Of a DNA stretch of 36,694 nt, positions 1-9,323 are shown piece after piece (within the stretch, counting starts at the first letter, position 1; the number at the start of each line of letters is the position of its first letter). The position numbers were made by a program, and so were the translations under genes. The notes under the pieces were generated by a model. That model searched no databases. It was not told where the DNA came from and saw nothing but the letters and a program-made list of their open reading frames with translations. The stretch comes from Chloroflexota bacterium. GTDB lineage: Bacteria > Chloroflexota > Limnocylindria > Limnocylindrales > CSP1-4. The stretch covers positions 1 through 36,694 of the forward strand of contig SCUO01000079.1 of the NCBI GenBank assembly GCA_004297395.1. Reading direction: 5' to 3'.

Positions 1-887
1 GCCCGGACGCGCTGCGACTGGCTGCGATTGCCGTGGATCGCGGCGGCCTTGATGCCGTCCCGCTCGAGCTGCTCGGCGAGGCGGTTGGCGCCGTGCTTGG
101 TGCGGGTGAAGACGAGGGCCTGGTCAATCCGGCCCTGGGCGACGAGCTCGCGCAGGAGGTCGCGCTTGCGCTCGCGGTCGACCCGGATGACGAGCTGCCG
201 GACGAGCGTCGTGGCCGTGTTCCGGGGCGTCGACTGGACGTGGGCCGGATCGTTCAGGAAGCCTGCGGCCAGCCCCTTGATGTCGTCGTTGAAGGTTGCT
301 GAGAAGAGGAGGTTCTGGCGCTTCGGCGGCAGGACGGCCAGGACCTTGCGGATGTCCCGGATGAAGCCCATGTCGAGCATCCGGTCGGCCTCGTCGAGGA
401 CGAGAATCTCGACCCCCGAGAGGTCGGCGGTGCGCTGGTTCATGTGGTCGAGGAGGCGCCCTGGCGTCGCCACGACGATCTCGGGGCCGCTGCGAAGGGC
501 CCGGAACTGGGGCTCGTAGCCGACGCCGCCGTAGATTGGGACCGACCGGACAGGGCGCTGGGCGCCGTAGGTCCGGACGCTCTCCTCGACCTGGAGGGCC
601 AGCTCGCGGGTCGGGACGAGGACGAGGACGCGCGGCAATCGGCGCGGCGGCTGGCCGGGGCGCGGCGAGACCGGCGGGCGGGCCGCCGGCGTCGCGTGGA
701 GGTACTGGAGGATCGGCAGGACGAAGGCGGCCGTCTTGCCGGTGCCCGTCTGGGCGCCCGCGAGGACGTCGCGGCCGGCCAGGACGTGGGGGATCGCCTG
801 GGCCTGGATGGGGGTGGGCTCGGTGTAGCCCTGGTCCGCGACAGCGCGGAGGAGCTCGGGCGTCAGCCCGAGTTGATCGAAGGACAC
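1..887 (-). CDS. DEAD-box ATP-dependent RNA helicase (RhlE-like), 3' end outside window
   Basis: Cytoplasmic ATP-dependent RNA unwinding enzyme for ribosome assembly or mRNA turnover. The 295 visible codons run from GTG at 887 off the left edge. In order I read a Q motif ([12 protein letters not shown]), motif I AQTGTGKT, Ia PTREL, GG, Ib TPGRLLDH, motif II DEAD followed by RMLDMGF, motif III SAT, then the start of helicase domain 2 ([13 protein letters not shown]). The first residues [13 protein letters not shown] are typical of a helicase N-terminus, and AGGAG lies 10 nt before the GTG, so the start is well supported. The 5' leader carries a long hairpin (901-940). The gene follows a histidine kinase gene on the same strand by 163 bp, so it probably has its own promoter. 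Whether it is RhlE, CsdA or another DEAD subfamily depends on the missing C-terminus. Confidence 0.93.
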   Translation of the reverse strand, partial: MSFDQLGLTPELLRAVADQGYTEPTPIQAQAIPHVLAGRDVLAGAQTGTGKTAAFVLPILQYLHATPAARPPVSPRPGQPPRRLPRVLVLVPTRELALQVEESVRTYGAQRPVRSVPIYGGVGYEPQFRALRSGPEIVVATPGRLLDHMNQRTADLSGVEILVLDEADRMLDMGFIRDIRKVLAVLPPKRQNLLFSATFNDDIKGLAAGFLNDPAHVQSTPRNTATTLVRQLVIRVDRERKRDLLRELVAQGRIDQALVFTRTKHGANRLAEQLERDGIKAAAIHGNRSQSQRVR

Positions 888-900
888 GAGTGTTGTGCTC

Positions 901-940
901 CTGACGGGGCCCTCCCGCGTTCGTCGCGGGGCCCGGTCAG
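901..940 (-). promoter_or_regulatory. Long hairpin in the 5' leader of the RNA helicase gene
   Basis: Positions 901-919 and 925-940 are complementary: outer arms CTGACGGGGCCC and GGGCCCGGTCAG match at 11 of 12 positions, and CGCG/CGCG pairs inside a 3-nt bulge around a TTCGT loop. The hairpin ends 13 nt before the GTG start and its base takes in two bases of the AGGAG ribosome binding site. Structured leaders are known for some cold-induced DEAD-box helicase mRNAs; a regulatory role here is inference. The rest of 888-1050 shows no gene. Confidence 0.5.
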
Positions 941-1050
941 GGCGGTGGGTGGATCGAAATCAGCGGCTTGGGCCGGGGCGCTGACCGGAGCGCCCATCGA
1001 GCTCGAAGGCGCGAAGCATAGCCGGAATCGAACAAACGTGCGGGTTTCAG

Positions 1051-4000
1051 CTAGGTGACCGGAATGACCGCCTCCGGGAAGTCCATTCGGAACGTGGTGC
1101 CGGCGCCGGGTGCCGACTCGATCCTGACGTCGCCGCCGGCCCGGGCCACGAGGAGGTACACGCTGGCGAGGCCAAGTCCCACGCCGTCGTCGATGTCGAC
1201 CCGACCCTGTCGACTGAAGAATGCATCGAAGGCCCGGCGCGTCGTCTCCTCGTCCATGCCCACGCCGGTGTCGGAAATCTCGATCCGGACCGTCCGGGGC
1301 CGTTCGGCGTCCGTGGGCCGATCGAGCTCGGCGTCGGGCGGCGCCTGGAGGATCGCGGCGCGCACCCGGAACAGACCGGCGCCCGCCATCGCCGTCCGGG
1401 CGTTCGTGGCCAGGTTGAAGAAGACCTGCGTCATCGACGCTGGAGCGATCGCGACCGGCGGAAGCCCTGGCTCGAGCTCGACCTCGATCGTGACGTCCGG
1501 GCCGAGCAGGCGGCTGAGAATGCCGCCGATCCGCTCGATGTGGGCGACCAGATCGGTGGCGCCACCCTGGCCCTCGGGCCGAGCGAACTCGAGCACCGAG
1601 CGGATCATGTCCCGGGCCTCGGTCACCGCCCGCTCGATGAGGGCGACATCGGTCCGGCTCGGCGAGTCCGGAGGAAGGTCCGCGGCCAGGGCCTCGGCCG
1701 ACCAGCCGATCGCGCTGATGTAGCTCCGGACGTCGTGGGCGAGCATGCCGGAGAACTGGCCAAGGGTGTCGATCCGCTGGGCCTGCGCAAGGTGTCGCTC
1801 GAGCGCCAAACGGTCCGACAGGTCAACGATCGTGGCCACGGCCTGCGTGCCGCCGGGGCCTTCGATCGGGGCGAGCTCGATGACGATCGGGAATGTGGTG
1901 CCGTCGAGCCGGCGCGCGTCGATGGCCCGCCCGCCCGTGGGATGGCCGGCGACCGGGGACTCGAACCACCGCCGGACCCCGGCGCGGTGATCATCCCGTC
2001 TTGTCTCCGGGACGAGCTCGGAGATCTCTCGACCCACGAGCCCATCGGGGGCTCGGAAGGCAATGTCGGCGGCCGGGTTCGCGTAGCTGATCCCCAGGTC
2101 TGGACCGACCGTGAGGATCGGGTTCGGGGAGCCCTCCAGGATGGTTCGGATCCTCCGCTCCCGTTCGACGAGCTCGGTCCGCAGGATCGCCTGGCGCAGG
2201 GCGACGGCAAGCTGTGCCGCCACGCTTTCGGCCACCTCCAGCGTCTCGGTCGTCAGGGGTGTCGTGTCGAGCTGGCCGAGGTTCAGCATCGCGATGAGCT
2301 CGCCCCGGTCGTCGCGGATCGGCAGCGCCGTGACCCTCGTCAACCCCACCTCCCGCGCCGCGGCGAGGACGCTGCCGAGGTGCGCCTCGGCGTCGAGGTC
2401 GATCGTCACGGCGCCGTCCGCCGTCGCGAGCCGCGAGGCGAGCGGCACGAGCGCCTCCAGTGGCAGCCGGCCTGGCGCGCCCTCAGTTGGCCTCGTGCCG
2501 CCCATCCCGAGGAGGGCCGCCGTCCCCTCGCGGAGGTCGAGGCGCACGATCGCGATCCTGGGCAGCCCGAGCAGATCGACGAGATGGCGGACGGCAATCT
2601 CGCCGATCGCATCCACCGTTTCGCCCTCCAGGATCGCCCGGTCCAGGCTGTGGAGGGCTTCGAGCCGTTGCTGTCGGCGCTCCGCCGATGCTCGCTCGTC
2701 GGCAAGTCGGACGGCGATGGCAAGCGGGCCGGCGGTCTCGAGCATGACGTCGACCTCTTCGGGGTTGAACGTCCGTGGCCGTCTCGAGAGCACCATCAGG
2801 TGGCCGACGGTCCGGCCGCGGTCCACGAGCGGGACGAAGGCGCCCGTCGTGTAGCCGGCCGCGACGAGGACCGGCGCCTCGAGGACGTCGTCCGCAGCGT
2901 CGGCGAGGTTCGGCCACGTCACGATCTCGGTGGACGACGCGAGATGGGCACTGATGACGTCGGCGATCCGGAGCGTCCTCCCGGGCGTCACGTTCAACTC
3001 CGACGGACCACGTCCCTCGAGGCCGACGACCGTCCCCCAGATCCCCGTCCGGTCATACGCGCTCACCGCGACACTGTCGAGGCCGAGGACCCGAAGCGCA
3101 TGCCGCGCTCCGGCCGCCCCGATCTCTGCGACCGTCGCGGCCGTCCGGAGCTCCTCGTCCAGACGGTGGATGTCCTCGAGCCGTGCCCGCGACGCTGAGA
3201 GCGCCGATTCCGCGACGACCTGGGCCGTGACGTCCTCGGAGATGAAGAGAATCCGGTGCCGGCCGTCGGCGTCGGCGACCCGGGCGTTCGCGACACGCAC
3301 GATCACCTCGGTTCCGTCGGCCCGATGACGGTGGCGAATGTCCCCGACTTGACGGCCACCGGCTGCGACGTCGGCGAGGAGCGCAAGGAACGCGCTGCGC
3401 TCGTCGTCCAGGATCCAGGGGGCGAAGCGCCCGAGAGCGGCCTCTGGAGGCAATCCCCACAGCCGCTCCGACGCGGGATTCCAGGCGTGGACGATCCCAT
3501 CGAGGTCGGTCATCACGATGGCGAGCGGCGAGGCCTCCACGAGGCGCGCGTAGCGGTCGGCCACGGCCTCGCGCTCCGCCGCTGCCCCAGCCGCTGCGGC
3601 AACTGCTGCGTCCCGTGCCGCCGCCACTTCGAACGCCACCAGCGCGTGGCCGGTGTCGGCCGCCACGCGTTCAAGCTCCGCAAGCTCAGCCGGGCCGAAC
3701 CGGGCCGCCGTGGCCGAGTACACGCTGATCGCCGCTCGGCAGGCGCCATCCACGACGATGGGCACCGCGACCGTCGCGCCGAAGCCGGCCTCGAGGAGCC
3801 GGGCCCGCCACGGCTCCACCCGCACGTCGCTCGTGGTGTCGTCGACGGCAACCGTGCGACGCTCCCGGATGGCCGTGCCAGTTGGTCCGTCGGCGAGGGG
3901 CCCGCCATCCCACCGGATGGTCAACCCGTTGAGGTAGCCGACATCGGGACCCGCCGATGCCGCTACAGCGACGCTGCCATCCGGCTCGGGAATCCCGACC

Positions 4001-4374
4001 CAGGCCAGCCCGAATCGGCCGTCGCCGACGAGCGCCGAACAGATCCCCTCGAGCAGCTCACGAGGTGAGGCAGACCGCACGATGGCGCCCTCGGCAGCAA
4101 GCATGAGGCGGACCGTCGTCGCGAGGCGCTCCGCCACGCGGGCCGACTCCGCGGAGCGGTCTCCGTGGGCCCGGATCAGGGCAACTTCCCGCCGGACGAG
4201 GAGGAGCAGGATCGTGGCCGTCACGCCAACGAATCCCCAGCCTTTCGCCACGTTGATCTGGGCCTGCAGCGTCGCCGGCAGGGCCAGGGCCGCCACGATG
4301 GCATCGGACAGCAGGATCCAGGCCGCGGCCGCGGCGGCGTACGCGACGGCGATGCGAGTCGGGGACGGACGCAT
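1051..4374 (-). CDS. Membrane-bound multi-sensor histidine kinase (GAF-PAS-GAF-GAF-PAS-HisKA-HATPase)
   Basis: Sensor kinase of 1107 aa. The reading frame is open further upstream, but ATG 4374 is preferred: AGGAG lies 11 nt upstream, the protein then begins with a hydrophobic helix, and a longer form would overlap the divergent regulator gene. Approximate order: two membrane helices (8-33, 45-60), GAF 100-250, PAS 272-388, GAF 400-555, GAF 570-728, PAS 738-855, dimerisation domain 862-932 with H-box LAHDVRS (His880), and ATPase domain 975-1101 with N-box NLATNA (Asn991), G1 DTGVGMD and G2 GVGLGLA. All catalytic boxes are present, so it should be active. There is no periplasmic loop of size, so sensing is probably cytoplasmic through the GAF/PAS domains. 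The divergent response regulator 148 bp away is the likely partner. Confidence 0.93.
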   Translation of the reverse strand: MRPSPTRIAVAYAAAAAAWILLSDAIVAALALPATLQAQINVAKGWGFVGVTATILLLLVRREVALIRAHGDRSAESARVAERLATTVRLMLAAEGAIVRSASPRELLEGICSALVGDGRFGLAWVGIPEPDGSVAVAASAGPDVGYLNGLTIRWDGGPLADGPTGTAIRERRTVAVDDTTSDVRVEPWRARLLEAGFGATVAVPIVVDGACRAAISVYSATAARFGPAELAELERVAADTGHALVAFEVAAARDAAVAAAAGAAAEREAVADRYARLVEASPLAIVMTDLDGIVHAWNPASERLWGLPPEAALGRFAPWILDDERSAFLALLADVAAGGRQVGDIRHRHRADGTEVIVRVANARVADADGRHRILFISEDVTAQVVAESALSASRARLEDIHRLDEELRTAATVAEIGAAGARHALRVLGLDSVAVSAYDRTGIWGTVVGLEGRGPSELNVTPGRTLRIADVISAHLASSTEIVTWPNLADAADDVLEAPVLVAAGYTTGAFVPLVDRGRTVGHLMVLSRRPRTFNPEEVDVMLETAGPLAIAVRLADERASAERRQQRLEALHSLDRAILEGETVDAIGEIAVRHLVDLLGLPRIAIVRLDLREGTAALLGMGGTRPTEGAPGRLPLEALVPLASRLATADGAVTIDLDAEAHLGSVLAAAREVGLTRVTALPIRDDRGELIAMLNLGQLDTTPLTTETLEVAESVAAQLAVALRQAILRTELVERERRIRTILEGSPNPILTVGPDLGISYANPAADIAFRAPDGLVGREISELVPETRRDDHRAGVRRWFESPVAGHPTGGRAIDARRLDGTTFPIVIELAPIEGPGGTQAVATIVDLSDRLALERHLAQAQRIDTLGQFSGMLAHDVRSYISAIGWSAEALAADLPPDSPSRTDVALIERAVTEARDMIRSVLEFARPEGQGGATDLVAHIERIGGILSRLLGPDVTIEVELEPGLPPVAIAPASMTQVFFNLATNARTAMAGAGLFRVRAAILQAPPDAELDRPTDAERPRTVRIEISDTGVGMDEETTRRAFDAFFSRQGRVDIDDGVGLGLASVYLLVARAGGDVRIESAPGAGTTFRMDFPEAVIPVT

Positions 4375-4522
4375 GCCGATGGCGGCTCCTGGGCTGGTCC
4401 GACTGTCGCGCCGAGCGTAGATCGCCGGCGGGCGTCCAACGGGGGCCGTTCGGCCCCCGACATGGCGTCCGGACTGCCTATCATCAGTCCCGAGCAGCTG
4501 ACCACGCTGCCCGGAGCGATGC

Positions 4523-5161
4523 ATGGGGATCTTGATCCGAGTCGTCGTCGTCGATGACCACGCCGTCGTCCGAGGCGGGGTTGCCCGGATCCTGGAACGA
4601 GCGGGCGACCTGACCCTTGCGGGAGAGGCCGCGGACGGCCCCACTGCGCTCGCGCTCGTGCGATCTGTCGTCCACGACGTCGTCATCCTGGACCTCGACA
4701 TGCCGGGGGGCGGCCTGGGTCTGATCGAGCGGATCCTCGAGGTCTCGCCGGGTGAACAAGTGCTCGTCTTCAGTCAGCATGCGGAGCGAGACTTCGCCCT
4801 TCGCTGCCTCGAGGCCGGCGCCCTCGGCTACCTGAACAAGGAGTCCGGGTTCGAGACGATCGAGGCCGCCATCCGGCGTGTCGCCGCCGGTCGTCGTTTC
4901 CTGAGCGACGCCGGCCAGGACGTCCTCCTCGATCAGGCCACGGGCCGCGGCCCGGGGAGGGCGCCGCACGAACGCCTGTCGAGCCGCGAACTCGAGATCG
5001 TCCGGCTGCTGGCTCGCGGTGTCCGGAACGCCGACATCGCCGCCCAGCTGGGAATCTCGGTCAAGACCGTGAGCACGCACCGAACGAATGCGCTCGAGAA
5101 GCTCGGGCTGGCGAGCAACGTGGACCTGGCACTGTACGCACGGGAACACGGGCTCATCTGA
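4523..5161 (+). CDS. NarL/FixJ-family response regulator (REC-LuxR HTH)
   Basis: Two-component transcription factor of 212 aa. The receiver domain (about 4-120) has the acidic pair Asp11/Asp12, phospho-acceptor Asp57 (ILDLDMPG), Ser84 and Lys106 (YLNKES). The LuxR-type helix-turn-helix covers about 147-206, beginning LSSRELEIVRLLARG, with the recognition region SVKTVSTHRTNALEKLGL. The ATG at 4523 follows CGGAG by 7 nt. It is transcribed divergently from the histidine kinase and sits 63 bp upstream of the EAL protein gene on the same strand, so it is a plausible partner of the kinase and may share a transcript with the c-di-GMP genes. All switch residues are intact. Confidence 0.95.
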   Translation: MGILIRVVVVDDHAVVRGGVARILERAGDLTLAGEAADGPTALALVRSVVHDVVILDLDMPGGGLGLIERILEVSPGEQVLVFSQHAERDFALRCLEAGALGYLNKESGFETIEAAIRRVAAGRRFLSDAGQDVLLDQATGRGPGRAPHERLSSRELEIVRLLARGVRNADIAAQLGISVKTVSTHRTNALEKLGLASNVDLALYAREHGLI

Positions 5162-5224
5162 TTCGCTACCAACGGGTCGGACGCATCCGACCCCAGCATC
5201 GGACGAACCTGAGCGCCGCCCGGA

Positions 5225-7834
5225 ATGGGCCGATCCCCGCTTCCGACACGCCGAGTGGACCGACGCGAGCCGCCGATGTTCGCAGCCACCCTGGGCCCCG
5301 ACGATCTGGCCATGGACGCGCGAATTGACCTCCTCGCGGAATCAGTCGGGGAGGTGCCCACCACGAAGCGAGCCGAGGACGGGAGCGGCGAGGTGCCTGG
5401 AACACTGCGCCGGAGGCAGGCGGGCGGGGCGAACGTGTCGCCCGGCGGCCTCCAGGACGGGGCGTTCCGGCTCCTCGCCGAGCGGAGCAGGGACATCGTC
5501 TATCGCTACCGCCTGGCGCCGGATCGGGGATTCGAGTACGTCAGCCAGTCGGTCACAGCGATCACCGGGTTCACGCCGGAGGACCACTACGCCGATCCCG
5601 ACCTGGGGTTCAAGCTGGTACATCCCGACGATCGGCAGCTGCTGACCGGCGTGGCTACGGGGCCAGGCGCCGCGCCGACGGTGCTGCGCTGGATTCGGCG
5701 CGACGGGACGGTGATCTGGACGGAGCAGCACAACACCGCGATCCGCGACGGGTCGGGGGCGATCGTGGCGCTCGAGGGCACAGCCCGCGATGTCACGAGT
5801 CGGGAAGAGGCGCTCGAGGCCGTTCGGGCCTCCAGCCGGCGGTTCCTGGATATGCTGGGACGGGTGGATCTCCTAGCCGGGACGATCGACACGGCCGGCC
5901 GGGTGACATTCGCGAACGATGCTCTCCTCACGACGACCGGCCGGACCGCCGACGAGACGATTGGCAGCGACTGGTTCGACCTGTTCGTGCCCGAGCACCT
6001 GCGGGTCATCCTCCGCGCCGCCTACGCAGCCGATGTCGCGACGCGAACCCTCGACCGCGACATCGAGACGCTCCTCCTGACGGCGACCGGCGAGCTCCGC
6101 CGGGTCCGGCTCCACGTCACCGCCTGGTACGGCCGCGACGGCGAGGTCAGCGGCGCGGCGATGATGGCCGAGGACCTGACGCTCGAGGACGAGCGGATGA
6201 CAGCCGAGGCAAAGCTCAGCGCGGCGATCGAGCAGGCGACCGATGCGGTCGTCATCACCGACGCCGAAACCCGGATCGTGTACGTGAACCCGGCGTTCGA
6301 GCGGGTCACGGGATACCGACGGGAGGAGCTCATCGGCCGCAATCCGCGGATCGTCTCGAGCGGCCGGCAGTCCGCCAGCTTCTACCGACGCATGTGGCGG
6401 ACCCTGGCCGCCGGGAGCCCCTGGACCGGCGTCCTCATCAACCGCCACAAGAAGGGCTCGCTGTTCACCGAGGAGGCCACGATCACCCCGGTCGTCGACG
6501 CGGCCGGCGTCGTCACGGCGTACGTCGGCGTGAAGCGCGACGTGACTCGCTTCCATGAGCTTACCGACGCCTTGGACCAGCAGCGCCGTGGTCGCGAGGC
6601 GGTCGCGAGCTCGATCGCAACATTGGAGGCGGGTGCGACCCTCGAGGTCTCCGCCGAGCGGGTCGCCGCGGCCCTCCTGTCGATCGACGGCGCCGCGCTC
6701 GGTGGGGTGCTGCTGTTCGAGAACGCCCACATCGTGCGCCAGCTGGCCTTGGTGACGGACCTTGGGCTGCCGATCATGGTCGGTGACGAGCTCCCCCCGC
6801 AGCGCGCCGCGTACATCCGCGAGCGAGCGACCCACGGGCCATGGATCGATCGCTGGCGGAGCCACCGCGACGACACTCCATACGAGCAGGCGATTCTCGG
6901 CTCCGGGGTCACCGGCGCGCTGTATGTCCCGATCGGCCATGGCGCCAGTCCAATTGGGACCGTGGTCGTCGGGACGACCGACCGGGACCCGCTGCGCCGC
7001 CTCGGCGCCGAAATGCCGTCGGCACTGGAGGTCGCAGCCGCGGCACTGGCGATCCTGGGCCCGGGCATCGGTGCCCGGCTCGCCGAGCGCGAAGCCGTGG
7101 ACCGGATCGACGCGGTCATCGCGGCCCGCGCCTTCAGGCCCGTCTTCCAGCCGATCGTCGACCTCCGATCGGGCCAGCCCGTGGCGTTCGAGGCCCTCAC
7201 GAGGTTCGATGACCGGACGCCCACCGCCCTCGTCTTCGCGGAGGCACGCCACGCCGGCCGAGCGGTCGCCCTCGAGATCGCAACATTGACAACCGCGCTC
7301 GAGGCGGCCCGGTCGCTGCCGGCCGAATGCTGGCTCAACGTCAACACGTCGCCCGCGCTCGTCCTGGCCGGGGACGAGCTCGGCCGGATCCTGGCCGGAG
7401 CCGACCGCAAGATCGTGGTCGAGATCACCGAGCACGAGACGGTGGCCGACTACGCGCCCCTCAGGGAGGCGCTGTCACGGCTGGGGTCGAACGTCCGCGT
7501 TGCGGTGGATGACGCTGGCGCCGGAATCTCGAACCTCGGCCACCTTGTCGAGCTCCGGCCGGATTTCGTGAAGGTCGACATCGGGATCATCCGAGGGGTC
7601 GATGCCGACGTGTCCAGGCAGGCAATGGTCGTGGGCCTCCGGCACTTCGTGCGGGCGATTGGAGGCTGGATCATCGCCGAGGGGATCGAGACGATCGAGG
7701 AGCGTGCCGCGCTCGCTGCCCTCGACATCCAGCTGGGGCAGGGCTACCTGCTGGGCCGCCCCGAGCCGGCGGAGTCGTGGCCGGACAAGGCCGGGAGGCC
7801 GAGCCGCCGGGCGGCCAAAGGAGTAGCCGGATGA
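5225..7834 (+). CDS. PAS-PAS-PAS-GAF-EAL cyclic-di-GMP phosphodiesterase
   Basis: Signalling enzyme predicted to hydrolyse c-di-GMP to pGpG. In the 869-aa reading PAS domains lie at about 80-195, 205-325 and 328-445, a GAF at 460-615 and the EAL domain at 628-848. Metal and catalytic motifs are present: EAL itself (Glu656-Ala-Leu), LNVN, EITEHE, DDAGAG (in place of the usual DDFGxG), VKVD, AEGIET and GQGYLLGRP. Catalytic activity is therefore likely. No membrane segment is seen. There is no GGDEF domain in the chain; instead a degenerate GGDEF protein overlaps the 3' end by 4 nt. The start is uncertain: ATG 5225 has only a weak GGA upstream and ATG 5278 is an alternative that loses only unconserved sequence. 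Confidence 0.92.
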   Translation: MGRSPLPTRRVDRREPPMFAATLGPDDLAMDARIDLLAESVGEVPTTKRAEDGSGEVPGTLRRRQAGGANVSPGGLQDGAFRLLAERSRDIVYRYRLAPDRGFEYVSQSVTAITGFTPEDHYADPDLGFKLVHPDDRQLLTGVATGPGAAPTVLRWIRRDGTVIWTEQHNTAIRDGSGAIVALEGTARDVTSREEALEAVRASSRRFLDMLGRVDLLAGTIDTAGRVTFANDALLTTTGRTADETIGSDWFDLFVPEHLRVILRAAYAADVATRTLDRDIETLLLTATGELRRVRLHVTAWYGRDGEVSGAAMMAEDLTLEDERMTAEAKLSAAIEQATDAVVITDAETRIVYVNPAFERVTGYRREELIGRNPRIVSSGRQSASFYRRMWRTLAAGSPWTGVLINRHKKGSLFTEEATITPVVDAAGVVTAYVGVKRDVTRFHELTDALDQQRRGREAVASSIATLEAGATLEVSAERVAAALLSIDGAALGGVLLFENAHIVRQLALVTDLGLPIMVGDELPPQRAAYIRERATHGPWIDRWRSHRDDTPYEQAILGSGVTGALYVPIGHGASPIGTVVVGTTDRDPLRRLGAEMPSALEVAAAALAILGPGIGARLAEREAVDRIDAVIAARAFRPVFQPIVDLRSGQPVAFEALTRFDDRTPTALVFAEARHAGRAVALEIATLTTALEAARSLPAECWLNVNTSPALVLAGDELGRILAGADRKIVVEITEHETVADYAPLREALSRLGSNVRVAVDDAGAGISNLGHLVELRPDFVKVDIGIIRGVDADVSRQAMVVGLRHFVRAIGGWIIAEGIETIEERAALAALDIQLGQGYLLGRPEPAESWPDKAGRPSRRAAKGVAG

Positions 7835-8448
7835 CCGCGATGGACAGGGTCCCCCACGCTGCGACGAACACCGCCTCGGCCCGTCTTGATTCGCTCGACG
7901 CGCTGCCCGATCGCCGGCACATCGAGCGCGCCCTCGATGAGCGCCTTGCCCGCCTGGCCTCGGGCCTGGGGCCCGGGGTTGACGTCGCGCTGATCCTTGT
8001 CGTGGTCGATCACATCGACCTGATGACCGAGTACTTCGGCACGGCTCTGGGGTCCGCGGTCCTGTGCCACGTCGCCTACGGTCTCCAGGACGCACTCGGG
8101 TCCGAGGCGTTGGTCGGCCGCTGGAGCCTGAACGAGTTCGCAGCCCTGGTCGATGCGCCGAGAGCGCACCTCGCAGCACTCGCCGACCAAGTCCAGGCCG
8201 GGGTTGCGGGAAGCGAGGTCGGTTCTGCGCCGGGGGTGCTTCGGACGATCGCCATCACCGGGATCGCCGTGGCTCGTCCCGGCGACACCCCTGCAGCGCT
8301 CTTCGGTCGGACCGACCGCGCCCTCCGGCGGGCGCGAGCTTCACTCGCGGGCACACAACTTCGGAGCGGGGGCACGGCCGCCGCAACCGCCGGAGGACGC
8401 AAACATGACCAAGATGGGCCGATCCATCCCGAAAGCACGTCGGCCTAG
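7831..8448 (+). CDS. Degenerate GGDEF-domain protein
   Basis: A 205-aa protein whose ATG overlaps the EAL gene stop (ATGA), with AAGGAG 9 nt upstream. It keeps the GGDEF-family scaffold: LDALPDRRHIERAL at 24-37 matches the usual LTGLPNRR-type start, VALILVVVDHIDLMTEYFG matches the metal-binding strand and helix, and GRWSLNEFAALVD occupies the position of the R-G-G-D/E-E-F loop. The signature is thus SLNEF rather than GGDEF, so cyclase activity is unlikely. Since the EAL partner lacks its own GGDEF domain, this protein may act as a detached regulatory or GTP/c-di-GMP sensing subunit; that is inference. The last 25 residues are low complexity. It is convergent with the PAC2 gene and the two stop codons share the palindrome CTAG (8445-8448). 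Confidence 0.85.
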   Translation: MTAMDRVPHAATNTASARLDSLDALPDRRHIERALDERLARLASGLGPGVDVALILVVVDHIDLMTEYFGTALGSAVLCHVAYGLQDALGSEALVGRWSLNEFAALVDAPRAHLAALADQVQAGVAGSEVGSAPGVLRTIAITGIAVARPGDTPAALFGRTDRALRRARASLAGTQLRSGGTAAATAGGRKHDQDGPIHPESTSA

Positions 8449-9308
8449 TTCGGGCGGCCGCCGCCGCCCATCTCGCGACCCTGGTCGCGGAGGAAGCGCT
8501 CGATGTCGGCGATGAGGTCGTCGCCGGCGGGGAGCCGGGACTCGTCGACCATGCTCTCGAGGCGCTCGACGTAGTTGCGGGTCTTCTCGTCGAGCGAGGC
8601 CGCAGTGTCGAGGCGCTTCCGAAGCGCGCGTGCCTCCTCGGGCAGGTCGCCCATCGGCGGCTCGACATCGAGGTGGCGACCAACGGCCCGAAGCAGCTCC
8701 GCCGCGGCGCCCGGGTACTCGCCCGAGACGTAGTGGGGGATCTGGGCGAAGTAGCCGATGGCCGGGATCCCCGCCCGGGAGATCGCCATGTCGAGAACGG
8801 AGATGCACGCGGCCGGGACGCGGAGGAGGCCGTCTGGCCCGGGCTGGACGTTGCCGCGGAGGAGCCCGGGCTCGGACGCGGTGCCCAGGATCGGCACGGG
8901 CCGGGTGTGGGGCACGGCCGCCGGGATCGCCCCGATGCTGATCCACTGGGCCACGCGGAGCTTCTTGGCGAGCTCGACGACCTCGGCCGCGAAGCGGTGC
9001 CACTTGAAGTCGGGCTCGGCGCCGTTGAGGACCAGGACGTCCCGCTCGCCATGGCGCCGGCTCCGCAGCTGGAGCGACGGCCAGGTCAGGCGCTCGGGCT
9101 TGCCGTTCTCGATCTCGAGGGTCGGGCGACGGGCCCGGAAGTCGAACAGCTGATCGCCGTCGAATTCGGCGACCAGGCGGCTTTTCCCGGCGAGCCGTGC
9201 CGCCGCACCGGTGGCGGCGCTGCCAGCATCGACCCAGCCGTCGAACGCCGCGACGACGATGGGCTCGATGAGCTCGGTCTGTGGCTCCCTGAGCCGGTAG
9301 AGGGCCAT
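8445..9308 (-). CDS. PAC2-family protein (proteasome assembly chaperone-like)
   Basis: A 287-aa protein of the PAC2 fold. Recognisable stretches are VVAAFDGWVDAGSAATGAA near the start, the acidic segment FDGDQLFDFRARRP, LVLNGAEPDFKW, and ISIGAIPAAVPHTRPVPILGTAS, followed by a Tyr/Pro-rich IGYFAQIPHYVSGEYPGAA and a C-terminal helical region ending in a Gly-rich tail (GGGGRPN). In actinobacteria and some Chloroflexota such proteins are widespread and poorly characterised; in eukaryotes and archaea relatives assist proteasome assembly. There is no proteasome gene in the window. It begins 15 bp after the cupin gene and probably shares its transcript. The ribosome binding site is weak (GGCAGG). 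Confidence 0.88.
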   Translation of the reverse strand: MALYRLREPQTELIEPIVVAAFDGWVDAGSAATGAAARLAGKSRLVAEFDGDQLFDFRARRPTLEIENGKPERLTWPSLQLRSRRHGERDVLVLNGAEPDFKWHRFAAEVVELAKKLRVAQWISIGAIPAAVPHTRPVPILGTASEPGLLRGNVQPGPDGLLRVPAACISVLDMAISRAGIPAIGYFAQIPHYVSGEYPGAAAELLRAVGRHLDVEPPMGDLPEEARALRKRLDTAASLDEKTRNYVERLESMVDESRLPAGDDLIADIERFLRDQGREMGGGGRPN

Positions 9309-9323
9309 GGGCCGCCGGCCTGC

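Noticed and set aside
1945..1975. tRNA T-arm-like sequence (minus strand GGTTCGAGTCCCC)
   Set aside because: It lies inside the PAS domain coding sequence of the histidine kinase, and no acceptor stem, anticodon arm or D-arm can be formed around it.
1540..3198. Long open frame on the + strand opposite the histidine kinase gene
   Set aside because: Arg/Pro/Gly-rich, no recognisable domain, and exactly antisense to a gene with clear domains; a by-product of high G+C codon use.
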